Source: Bacteroidetes bacterium GWF2_38_335 (lineage in GTDB: Bacteria; Bacteroidota; Bacteroidia; Bacteroidales; GWF2-38-335). Taken from it: a stretch of 64,000 nucleotides of DNA. Both the position numbers and the translations under genes were made by a program. This document shows, in pieces, positions 8,672-16,423 of this stretch; positions within the stretch are counted from its first letter, which is position 1; each line of letters begins with the position of its first letter. The notes under the pieces are model-generated. The model ran no database searches, was not told where the DNA came from, and saw nothing but the letters and a program-made list of their open reading frames with translations. The DNA is taken from positions 248,001-312,000 of the forward strand of contig MEOH01000002.1 in NCBI GenBank assembly GCA_001769535.1, read 5' to 3'.

Positions 8672-9970
8672 TCAGGTATGTTGAAGCACTTGGAAAAGGG
8701 CTTTGGCTTTGAGCAGGCATTCCTCGTATTCCTTTTCAGGAACAGAGCGGGATGTGATGGCGCCACCCACCTGAAATGAAAGATACTTATTGCTTGCATT
8801 GTAAAGGATGCTGCGGATCACCACGTTGAAATCGAAATCGCCATCCGGACTGAAATACCCGACTGCGCCGGAATATAATCCACGTTTCGATTTTTCATAT
8901 TGTTCAATCAGCTCCATGGCCCTGATTTTTGGTGCTCCGGTCATCGAACCCATCGGGAAACAGGCTTTGATGCAATCAACGGGATGCACATCGGTTTTTA
9001 AATCAGATGAGATGGTGGATATCATCTGAAAAACCTGAGGAAACTTATAAATTCCGAATAACTCCTCAACTTTTACACTGGCTTTTTCTGCTGTTTTTGA
9101 CAGGTCATTTCTTACCAGATCAACGATCATCACATTCTCGGCTCTTTCTTTTTCATCATTGAACAACTTATCTTTCAGCGCTTCATCTTCTGCTGCATTC
9201 TGCCCCCTGTTAATTGTCCCCTTTATAGGCTGTGAAACAATTTTGTTGCCGGTTTTTTTCAGAAAACGCTCGGGACTGGCGCACATCAGATATTTATCAT
9301 TGATTCGGTAAAAGCAGGAAAATGGTGTGGGTGAAATGTCGGTCAATTTAAGGAAAACATCAGCAGGAAAGATTTCTGTATTTTCAGCATAAAATTCCTG
9401 ACACAGATTCATCTCATAGATATCGCCCAGTTGTATATGGTTTTTTATTTTCCGAACTGTTTCAAGATATTCCTCTTTATTAAAAACCGGAACAATCTGC
9501 ATTGGATTTTTCTTTATTGTTTCGGGTTTAAAATCCATTACTTCCCTGAAGATCATATTAAGATCAGAATCATCATAAAACTCGACTGTCAATTCATTTC
9601 CCCTGATAATAAACACCCATTTTGGTTGAAAAAAGGAAATCTCGGGAAATAATATTTTATCGGGGTTATCCGAAGACAACTTTTCAGTATGATTTTTCAG
9701 ATCATAGGAAAGATGTCCAAAAAGCCAATCTTTTTTATCGTTGACAAATGATTTAAGTTCTTCAAAGGGATTTTGGGAAAGATCAAGTTTATCAATCAGG
9801 TCAATGCCTGCAATAAAATCATAGGAATGATAGGAAAAAGGGTTAAGATTTTCCCTGTAATAGTTATTCGAATAAAGGAAAGCGGAATACTTAAATCTTT
9901 CAGACCATAAGACAAGTTTCTTTATGAACGACCCGGGTTCTTTTAGAGGTATGTTTATGGATCTTCGCAT
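8672..9970 (-). CDS. pabB: Aminodeoxychorismate synthase component I (PabB)
   Basis: The 432-residue chorismate-binding enzyme converts chorismate, with ammonia from a PabA-type glutaminase, to 4-amino-4-deoxychorismate for folate synthesis. The N-terminal third is the divergent TrpE/PabB cap; the catalytic core carries LGDIYEMNLCQEF, SPERFL, PIKGT (residues 248-252), ENVMIVDLVRNDL, GSMTGAPKIRAMELI and GAVGYFSPDGDFDFNVVIR. The Lys in PIKGT (residue 250) is the hallmark of PabB; anthranilate synthases have PIAGT. No pabA or pabC is next to it. Confidence 0.9.
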   Translation of the reverse strand: MRRSINIPLKEPGSFIKKLVLWSERFKYSAFLYSNNYYRENLNPFSYHSYDFIAGIDLIDKLDLSQNPFEELKSFVNDKKDWLFGHLSYDLKNHTEKLSSDNPDKILFPEISFFQPKWVFIIRGNELTVEFYDDSDLNMIFREVMDFKPETIKKNPMQIVPVFNKEEYLETVRKIKNHIQLGDIYEMNLCQEFYAENTEIFPADVFLKLTDISPTPFSCFYRINDKYLMCASPERFLKKTGNKIVSQPIKGTINRGQNAAEDEALKDKLFNDEKERAENVMIVDLVRNDLSKTAEKASVKVEELFGIYKFPQVFQMISTISSDLKTDVHPVDCIKACFPMGSMTGAPKIRAMELIEQYEKSKRGLYSGAVGYFSPDGDFDFNVVIRSILYNASNKYLSFQVGGAITSRSVPEKEYEECLLKAKALFQVLQHT

Positions 9971-9989
9971 TCATTTGGATAATATATCA

Positions 9990-10016
9990 AAACCCCGGTT
10001 CTTAAGGCCGGGGTTT
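9990..10016. terminator. GC-rich hairpin between the AOR gene and pabB
   Basis: A 9-bp perfect stem AAACCCCGG (9990-9998) and CCGGGGTTT (10008-10016) lies just past the AOR stop. The following T run on the minus strand is short, so it may be a repeat rather than a terminator. Confidence 0.5.
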
Positions 10017-10031
10017 CAGAAAAAGTTAAAA

Positions 10032-11795
10032 TTAAGCTTTCGCCAATTGTTCCTTTGCATATTTCAGGCCGGCATCAATATATTCCTTTTTAATTTTGCC
10101 GGTAGGATCGGGCGCTTCATAAATTCTTGAAGGCACATGCAGGTTTTCAAAAGAAAATCCTTCCCTGAATTTAAACCTGTATTTTTCAGCGTGAATTTTC
10201 TTACCAAGATCCAGTAATTCCTTTTCGGAAATTTCAAGTCCCATAGTTTTAAGCGCCTGAGAAACCAATTCCATGCTGTAAACACCGCGGGCAAAGAAGC
10301 ATATTGAAATGGAAGATAAAATCTGACGGATATACTCTTCTTCAAAAATTTTATCAACCACTTTTTCGGCAGCGGGTGGGTTGTCGCTGATCAGATCTTT
10401 CTGGTCGATGGAATAACCTCCGTTGTCGAGGTGCGAGTGACGGGCACCAAGAAGGAAGCCTAGGTATGTAGCCGGACCGGTATGATATCCGGGCATTTCG
10501 TTTTTACCGAAAGCCATGGCAAATTCCTTTCCTCCAAACTGTTCTGAAGCATACGCAACACCTTTAGCCAGTGCTTTATAGAATACATTTGGTTGTTCAA
10601 CAATATTTTCAAGAATTTTCTTGTACGCCATGTAATCACCCCATTTAGGTTCAATATCAAGGGTATGTGTTTTATTGATTTTTCCTTTTTGAAACATTTC
10701 GGTAGTCCATGCCAAAACAACTCCGGCACTCATGGCGTCGAAGCAATGTTTTTCCACGTCGTCGATAAGTTTGAGCATGGCTTCGGGATCATTGATTCCG
10801 ATCATAGAACCCAATGAATAAATTAATTCAAAATCGTAACCGATGAGGGTAGTTTTATTAAAGTAGGCCTCATGTTCGGATGGTTCTCTAATTTCGGCGA
10901 GATGCACACAGCCAACAGGACAGTGGGCACAGGCCACTCTTCTTGCCAGAAATTTTTCAGCCAGATTTTCGCCTGAGATATTCTGAACACCCTCGAGTTT
11001 TCTTTCTGTTAGATTCTTTGTAGGAAGGGCACCCATTTTATCAAGAGACATGATATTTACTGCAGTCCCCAAGTCATGGTATTTTTTCATCAGCGAAGTA
11101 TCAACAGCTGATTTGTATAAATCCTCGTATAGCTTTTTAAATCCTTTTACGTCGGCTACTTTCAGAAAATCTTCGCCCGAAACAACAATGCCTTTAAGAA
11201 ATTTGCTTCCAAAAATGGCTCCCAATCCGAGGCGGCCGAAATGTCTGAACGATTCGGTGGTAACAGCAGCATAGGAACAAAGGTTCTCTCCTGCCCGACC
11301 TATTTTCATGATTGAACGTACACCATCTCCGGGTTCGTTGTCGCGCATAATCCTGCCAGCTGTTGTAGATGAATGCATTCCCCAGATTGTAGTGGCATCC
11401 TTAAACTGAACCTTTCGTCCGTGTATGGCCAAATAAACCGGAAAATCGCTTTTTCCTTTAACTACAATGGCCCCATAACCGGCCATTCTGATGGCAACAG
11501 CTGATCGTCCGCCCACATGACTCTCACCAAGATTTCCTGTCAATGGTGATTTAAACATGGCTACGGTTTTTGAGGCTAAGGGGTATACGCCGGTAAGCGG
11601 ACCGACTGCCAGAATAATCGGACTGTCTTCGCCAAGGGGATCAGCACCTTCGGGGCATTCTTCAAAAAGAAGTTGTGTAGCAACGCCGGTGCCACCGATA
11701 TATTTATCAAAAAGATCTTGTCTGTCTTTAACCTTGAAACTTTTGTTTGTAAGGTCAATATATAATACTCTGTTTATTAACTTTCCTGTAATCAT
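10032..11795 (-). CDS. Tungsten-type aldehyde:ferredoxin oxidoreductase
   Basis: At 587 residues this fits the AOR family, which oxidises aldehydes to carboxylic acids with ferredoxin as acceptor, using a bis-pterin tungsten (or molybdenum) centre and one [4Fe-4S] cluster. The N-terminal AFOR domain shows YIGGTGVAT, GPLTGVYPLASK, SPLTGNLGESHVGGR and FGRLGLGAIFGSK. Cluster ligands are likely Cys289, Cys292 and Cys296 (CAHCPVGC) and Cys499 (SISICFF), close to the spacing known in Pyrococcus AOR. The start codon overlaps the stop of the ferredoxin gene upstream by four bases (ATGA), so the two are translationally coupled. It implies an anaerobic lifestyle with tungstate uptake and molybdopterin synthesis encoded elsewhere. 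Which aldehyde is used cannot be told. Confidence 0.92.
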   Translation of the reverse strand: MITGKLINRVLYIDLTNKSFKVKDRQDLFDKYIGGTGVATQLLFEECPEGADPLGEDSPIILAVGPLTGVYPLASKTVAMFKSPLTGNLGESHVGGRSAVAIRMAGYGAIVVKGKSDFPVYLAIHGRKVQFKDATTIWGMHSSTTAGRIMRDNEPGDGVRSIMKIGRAGENLCSYAAVTTESFRHFGRLGLGAIFGSKFLKGIVVSGEDFLKVADVKGFKKLYEDLYKSAVDTSLMKKYHDLGTAVNIMSLDKMGALPTKNLTERKLEGVQNISGENLAEKFLARRVACAHCPVGCVHLAEIREPSEHEAYFNKTTLIGYDFELIYSLGSMIGINDPEAMLKLIDDVEKHCFDAMSAGVVLAWTTEMFQKGKINKTHTLDIEPKWGDYMAYKKILENIVEQPNVFYKALAKGVAYASEQFGGKEFAMAFGKNEMPGYHTGPATYLGFLLGARHSHLDNGGYSIDQKDLISDNPPAAEKVVDKIFEEEYIRQILSSISICFFARGVYSMELVSQALKTMGLEISEKELLDLGKKIHAEKYRFKFREGFSFENLHVPSRIYEAPDPTGKIKKEYIDAGLKYAKEQLAKA

Positions 11796-12193
11796 GATAC
11801 ATCTTTTTTAAGTTCGAGAACGCCGTGGGGGCAGAATTTAGCACAAAAACCGCAGTGGATGCAGATGGATGGTTTATTTTCCTCAACATTCCATCTGACA
11901 GCACCAATTACACAAGCTTCCTTGCAATGGCCACAGCCAATACATTTTTCGGGAGCGAGCTTCACTCCGCCTTCTTTTCTCATGGTTAGCGCTCCGGTCG
12001 GACAAACCCTTGCACATGGTGAGTTTTTACAAGCGTGACAGGTAATTACCCTGAATCCTGTTGTTATTCCGCCTCTTGACTTGACAAAAATGCAAGAACT
12101 TGATATGCCGGCACGATTCGTGCGCCTTACACATGCAAACATGCAAGTCTGGCATCCGACACAACGGGCAGCATCAATGATGGATAGTTTCAT
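11792..12193 (-). CDS. Four-cluster ferredoxin-type electron carrier for the AOR
   Basis: The 133-residue cytoplasmic protein is packed with cysteine motifs: CVGCQTCMFAC near the N-terminus, CHACKNSPCARVCPTGA, CIGCGHCKEAC and CIHCGFCAKFCPHG. These are enough for about four [4Fe-4S] clusters in the DmsB/HycB style. It lies directly upstream of the AOR gene with a 4-base overlap, so it is very probably the electron-accepting subunit. A weak TAnnTTTA box (12214-12221, minus strand) could drive the pair. Confidence 0.88.
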   Translation of the reverse strand: MKLSIIDAARCVGCQTCMFACVRRTNRAGISSSCIFVKSRGGITTGFRVITCHACKNSPCARVCPTGALTMRKEGGVKLAPEKCIGCGHCKEACVIGAVRWNVEENKPSICIHCGFCAKFCPHGVLELKKDVS

Positions 12194-12301
12194 TTTTTAA
12201 TGTTTTTAGACTTTAAATGTAAAACTAATAATTTTAAATTTAAAACTATTATCGAGATAAATGATTTCAGGTAATCAATTTCTTATTGTGATATGGGTAA
12301 A

Positions 12302-12829
12302 TTACCACCACAAAAAACTCCTACCAACGAAATATGACATTATTGAGCAACAAATAAAAACGATTGCCAGTTTGAATATTAAAGTACTTTTATCATACCC
12401 GACAACCAATTCTGTTCCCGAATTAATAATTGTAAATTCATGCTTATTTAGTATATATCTTAGTGGAATATAGACTCTAACCGGCACCGGTTGTCCAAGA
12501 TAAATACCCGGCTTCCAGGCTGGCATGATGCTTACAATCCTGATCAGTTCATTTTCAATTCTTATTGACGGGGAATGATCAAAGAAAATATCTGATAATT
12601 TTCCCAGACTGTCAACAATAAAACTAAGCACAATAATGTCAGTCTGGCTTCGAAATGAGGTATAATGAAAATTTTCCTCAATGAACCTGTACAATTCTTC
12701 CTCACCTCCCGGAAAATCGGGCATAGTGTCAACGACTTGATTTGCATAAAGAGTGTTATATGGTCTGTTTTGCGAAAAGCCCGGAAAACAGGAAGCAATA
12801 AAAATAAAGACAAATAATCCCCTTACCAT
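12302..12829 (-). CDS. Exported protein with TonB C-terminal-like domain and a C-terminal membrane helix
   Basis: The 175-residue protein has a signal peptide (MVRGLFVFIFIASCFPGFSQ), then a stretch typical of Bacteroidetes TonB-C domains: PDFPGGEEELYRFIEENFHY, then VLSFIVDSLGKLSDI, then IVSIMPAWKPGIYLGQPVPV. It ends in a hydrophobic helix (LAIVFICCSIMSYFVG). In ordinary TonB the membrane anchor is at the N-terminus and the C-terminal domain is free, so this order is unusual. No ExbB/ExbD or receptor is adjacent. The function is not known. Confidence 0.7.
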   Translation of the reverse strand: MVRGLFVFIFIASCFPGFSQNRPYNTLYANQVVDTMPDFPGGEEELYRFIEENFHYTSFRSQTDIIVLSFIVDSLGKLSDIFFDHSPSIRIENELIRIVSIMPAWKPGIYLGQPVPVRVYIPLRYILNKHEFTIINSGTELVVGYDKSTLIFKLAIVFICCSIMSYFVGRSFLWW

Positions 12830-12896
12830 ATTAAAGATGATTGATCTTCAAACTTAACAAATATCTGAATAAAATCAAAATAACAAAGTCTTTTAC

Positions 12897-12904
12897 TATT
12901 TTTG
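12897..12904 (+). promoter_or_regulatory. -7 box upstream of the BASS transporter
   Basis: TATTTTTG fits TAnnTTTG exactly, 28 bases before the ATG at 12933. No convincing -33 element is visible. Confidence 0.5.
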
Positions 12905-12932
12905 AAAAAGTTTAATACTATTAAGCAAACCC

Positions 12933-13814
12933 ATGAGCGATTACCATTTTGTAGATATTTTAGTCAATTCTGTTCTGGCCATCATCATGCTCGGAGTAGG
13001 GTTATCACTTACAATTCAGGATTTCAGGAATATACTTGTTTATCCAAGGGCCATAATAAGCGGTTTAACCATTCAGATTCTGATTATCCCCGCAATAGCT
13101 TATTTCATTGGTGAAATTTCAAACATGAGTTCCGAACAGAAAGTTGGGATGGTGCTTGTTTCGACCTGTGCAAGCGGTGCATCTTCAAATCTGATAACCC
13201 ATCTTGTGCGTGGCAATGTAGCTTTGGCGATTTCAATGACCACACTAAACAGCATGCTCACATTAATTACTCTTCCAGTGATTGTGAATCTTGCCTTATT
13301 GCTTTATATGGGTGTGGATGCTGAAATTACCCTTCCTGTTGGAGAAACCATTCTTCAGATATTTATTGTAACCATTGCTCCGGCTTCACTTGGAGTTCTA
13401 ATCAGAAAACTAAATACAAAATTTGCCATGGGAATGGAAAAGCCTTTAAAATACATTTTACCCCTGATACTCGCCTTTGTTTTTGTCCTTAAGATTATGG
13501 GAAGCAAGGAACAAGGCGGATCCGGACTCACCATGGATAACACGTTGAGTATTTTTCCATATGTATTGGCATTGAATGTTCTGGCAATGACAGTGGGATA
13601 TTTTCTTGCAAAACTGGTCAGGTTGCCATTCAGGGATCAGTTTACCATTGCCATTGAGGTTGGACTTCATAATACAGCTTTGGCATTGCTGGTAGCAGGA
13701 ACGATATTAAAAAGTCCGGATATGGAAAAACCCGCTTTGGTTTACGCCATGTTTACATTCTTTTCGGCATTCGGGTTTATTTGGGCGGTAAAGGGAAAAA
13801 ACATGTTTCGGTAG
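12933..13814 (+). CDS. Bile acid:sodium symporter (BASS) family transporter
   Basis: The 293-residue inner-membrane protein has about nine or ten hydrophobic helices and the signatures of the BASS/arsenite permease-like superfamily: GVGLSLTIQDFRNIL, VLVSTCASGASSNLITHLVRGN and AIEVGLHNTALALLV. These cross-over motifs bind sodium and substrate in solved relatives. Bacterial members move organic anions such as pantoate or keto acids as well as bile acids, so the substrate is open. It is flanked by minus-strand genes and probably transcribed alone. Confidence 0.88.
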   Translation: MSDYHFVDILVNSVLAIIMLGVGLSLTIQDFRNILVYPRAIISGLTIQILIIPAIAYFIGEISNMSSEQKVGMVLVSTCASGASSNLITHLVRGNVALAISMTTLNSMLTLITLPVIVNLALLLYMGVDAEITLPVGETILQIFIVTIAPASLGVLIRKLNTKFAMGMEKPLKYILPLILAFVFVLKIMGSKEQGGSGLTMDNTLSIFPYVLALNVLAMTVGYFLAKLVRLPFRDQFTIAIEVGLHNTALALLVAGTILKSPDMEKPALVYAMFTFFSAFGFIWAVKGKNMFR

Positions 13815-13834
13815 AGACGCAAGGCTTGCGTCTC
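13814..13834. repeat. Dispersed GAGACGCAA hairpin, copy 1
   Basis: Arms GAGACGCAA and TTGCGTCTC flank GGC, starting on the last base of the BASS stop codon. A second copy is at 21533-21554. It may double as a terminator for the gene. Confidence 0.8.
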
Positions 13835-13856
13835 ACGACAAAATAAAAAGTACAAT

Positions 13857-13880
13857 GTTCCAAGTCGGGAGACTTGGAAC
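13857..13880. repeat. Dispersed GTTCCAAGTC hairpin, copy 3
   Basis: A perfect stem GTTCCAAGTC/GACTTGGAAC around GGGA, with the same ACAAT and AGCGG flanks as at 7533 and 8641. Confidence 0.9.
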
Positions 13881-13897
13881 AGCGGAGGACAAAAAAA

Positions 13898-13937
13898 AGC
13901 CGCGAATACACAAATAATAATTTGCGCATTCGCGGCT
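13898..13937 (-). terminator. Terminator of the S46 peptidase gene
   Basis: Arms AGCCGCGAAT (13898-13907) and ATTCGCGGCT (13928-13937) pair perfectly, with further pairing inside. The minus strand continues into eight T residues. The stop codon is 23 bases away. Confidence 0.8.
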
Positions 13938-13959
13938 AAAATATCTAACCAAGTTGTTG

Positions 13960-16155
13960 TTATTTCACAACAGTCATTTCATCAACCAAATGTTTTGCAC
14001 CTGCAAATTTGTCGATTACCCATAATACATAACGGATATCAACATTGATGGTCCTTTGTAATTCTTTGCTGAAGAGCAGATTGGAACATAACCATTCCCA
14101 ATTGCCATCAAAAGCAAGTCCGATAAGTTCGCCATTTCCATTAATAATGGGGCTTCCAGAGTTACCTCCGGTGATGTCGTTATCACTTAAGAAACCAACG
14201 GGCAGTTTTCCTGTTTCATCAGCATATTGTCCGTAATCTTTCTTTTCGTACAATTCAACAAGTCTTGGTGACACCTTGAATTCATCGTTGGTATTGTCCA
14301 TTTTTTCAATGATACCATCAATGTAGGTCCTATAATCATACTGAACCGCATCACGGGGTTTGTAAGGCTGAACACTGCCGTAGGTAAGACGCAATGTTGA
14401 ATTGGCATCGGGATAGAAAGTATTGTTAACTTGCATTTCCCTTAGTCCTTCGACAAAAATTCTTTCAGAAACACCAAGTTTATTATTCAGACTCTGATAT
14501 TTGCCACCTTTCATTTGAGCTTCAAGGGCAATTTCCATAAAGTATTTCATGAAAGGATCATTTTCAAGAACTTTTTTGGATGGTTTATTCAAAAACGCCA
14601 TCATTCTTTCTTTCGCTGTAAAAATACTTGTTGTAAATGCAGTATTGACAAATTTAACGATAGATGCTTCAGGAGTTTTATCCTTGAAAGTTTTAAAGAT
14701 GTAATTTGCAAAGACACCGGAACGACTTTCGGCAGGAATATCTTTGTAATAAAGGTTTAATTGCGCCAACAACACTTTTTTGTCGGTTTCGGGGAAGAAT
14801 TTTTCGAACTGTTTTTCCATTTCGGGTTTAAGTTCGGCAATTGCTTTATCAATAGATTCCTTGTTTCCTTTTGGATCATCGAGCAGCGATTTAAGCTGGA
14901 ACAATTTTGTGGTAGCCATTATTTGGTCACTTGCCTGAAGCAGACCCAATGAAGCATAAAACAAATCAACAGATGAAGCACCCATTTCCTTGTAACCAGA
15001 TTCAATATCGGCTAAAATTTTTCCATATTTTTCTTTTCTCTTATCATCCTGATTAACCCATGCAGCAAATTCTTTTTCCAGTTTCTGTTTTTCCTCAATG
15101 GCATTAGTACTGCGAAGAGTTTGGGCTTCGCCATCAAACAGTTTCCATCCGTTTGCCAAAGAAGCATATGAATCAGCCAAAGCAAGTCTCACATTGTCAC
15201 TGGCAGCCATATCTTCCTTCCATATTTTCAATTTGGTATCTAAAAGTTTAACGATAACCGGATTAAAAACATCCCTTTTATATTCCATACCGTATGAAGA
15301 AAGATAACGATCAGTTTCACCGGGATATCCCATAATCATGGTAAAGTCACCTTGTTTTACGCCTTTAATGGATACAGGCAGAAAATGTAAAGGTTTGTAA
15401 GGTACATTGTCAGCAGAATAACCTTCGGTTGGTTTGCCATCGGGAGCCATATAAACCCTGAACATGGAGAAGTCGCCGGTATGACGGGGCCACATCCAGT
15501 TGTCGGTATCACCACCAAATTTTCCAATAGATGAAGGAGGAGCACCAACCAGTCTTACATCTCCAAAAACCTCATATACAAAGAGATAAAATTCACCACC
15601 TTTAAAAAATTCTTTTACATTGGCATTGTAATGATTGCCATCAATAGCTTCTTTCTCGATTTTTTCAATGGCTTTTTCAATTTTTGCATTTCTTTCAGAT
15701 TCCTTCATTCCTTCAGTTACTTCGGCAAGAACAGTGGCAGTAACGTCTTCAATTCTTACAACCCTTGAAACTGATAACCCTGTTACAGAAAGTTCTTTAT
15801 CTTTTGACATTGCCCAAAAACCATCGGTAAGATAGTCATGCTCAACTGTTGAAAGTTTTGTGATAGACTCATATCCACAATGGTGATTAGTAAGCATAAG
15901 TCCCTGTGCTGAAACAATTTCACCGGTACAAAAACCCTGTCCGCCTTCACCAAGCAACTGGAATATAGCATCTTTCATACTTGCATGATTGATGTCATAA
16001 ATGTCTTCTGCAGAAAGTTTACATCCCAGTTTCTGCATATCTGTATAATTCAGCTGCTTAATTTTATTAGGCAACCACATTCCTTCGTCAGCACGCGCTA
16101 CAAATCCGGCACTGATCAATAGAACCATAAAAACGCTTAAAATTCTTGCTTTCAT
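13960..16155 (-). CDS. S46-family dipeptidyl-peptidase, DPP7-like
   Basis: The 731-residue serine exopeptidase removes dipeptides from oligopeptides in the periplasm, feeding amino-acid fermentation. A signal peptide (to about ARA, residue 22) is followed by the chymotrypsin-like halves separated by a helical domain. The catalytic triad appears as His92 (TNHHCG), Asp228 (RHTGDFS) and Ser666 (GGNSGSP). Eighteen residues after the Ser is Gly684 (FDGNWE); in this family Gly there gives DPP7-type preference for hydrophobic P1 residues, whereas DPP11 has Arg and takes Asp/Glu. A TAnnTTTA box (16198-16205, minus) may be its promoter. Confidence 0.93.
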   Translation of the reverse strand: MKARILSVFMVLLISAGFVARADEGMWLPNKIKQLNYTDMQKLGCKLSAEDIYDINHASMKDAIFQLLGEGGQGFCTGEIVSAQGLMLTNHHCGYESITKLSTVEHDYLTDGFWAMSKDKELSVTGLSVSRVVRIEDVTATVLAEVTEGMKESERNAKIEKAIEKIEKEAIDGNHYNANVKEFFKGGEFYLFVYEVFGDVRLVGAPPSSIGKFGGDTDNWMWPRHTGDFSMFRVYMAPDGKPTEGYSADNVPYKPLHFLPVSIKGVKQGDFTMIMGYPGETDRYLSSYGMEYKRDVFNPVIVKLLDTKLKIWKEDMAASDNVRLALADSYASLANGWKLFDGEAQTLRSTNAIEEKQKLEKEFAAWVNQDDKRKEKYGKILADIESGYKEMGASSVDLFYASLGLLQASDQIMATTKLFQLKSLLDDPKGNKESIDKAIAELKPEMEKQFEKFFPETDKKVLLAQLNLYYKDIPAESRSGVFANYIFKTFKDKTPEASIVKFVNTAFTTSIFTAKERMMAFLNKPSKKVLENDPFMKYFMEIALEAQMKGGKYQSLNNKLGVSERIFVEGLREMQVNNTFYPDANSTLRLTYGSVQPYKPRDAVQYDYRTYIDGIIEKMDNTNDEFKVSPRLVELYEKKDYGQYADETGKLPVGFLSDNDITGGNSGSPIINGNGELIGLAFDGNWEWLCSNLLFSKELQRTINVDIRYVLWVIDKFAGAKHLVDEMTVVK

Positions 16156-16402
16156 TATTTATCTGTATTTATCGTTACTAATTTCCTTAAAAGGCCATAA
16201 AGATAACCATTTTAAGTTTTTATTTATTTACTTTTTTTTTGTTCAAAACATTTTAACTTTTATTTAACCCCGAAATTGATTAGCAAATTAGCAAATTTGA
16301 TGATGTGCAAATGATAAAATTAATTATTTGCAGGCAAATAATTAATTTGTTTCCCTATATTGGGACTGCTAATCAACTAATTAACTAATCTGCTAATTTG
16401 CT

Positions 16403-16420
16403 TCCCGATAGCTATCGGGA
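16403..16420. repeat. Dispersed 18-bp palindrome, copy 2
   Basis: Same TCCCGATAGCTATCGGGA as at 3941. It sits four bases past the permease stop in a gap (16156-16423) that also carries repeated ATTAGCAAATTAG and CTAATTTGC motifs like those at 49107-49198. Confidence 0.9.
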
Positions 16421-16423
16421 CAA

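Noticed and set aside
12261-12473. Plus-strand frame opposite the TonB-C-like gene
   Set aside because: Antisense to a gene with signal peptide and domain motifs; no evidence for coding.
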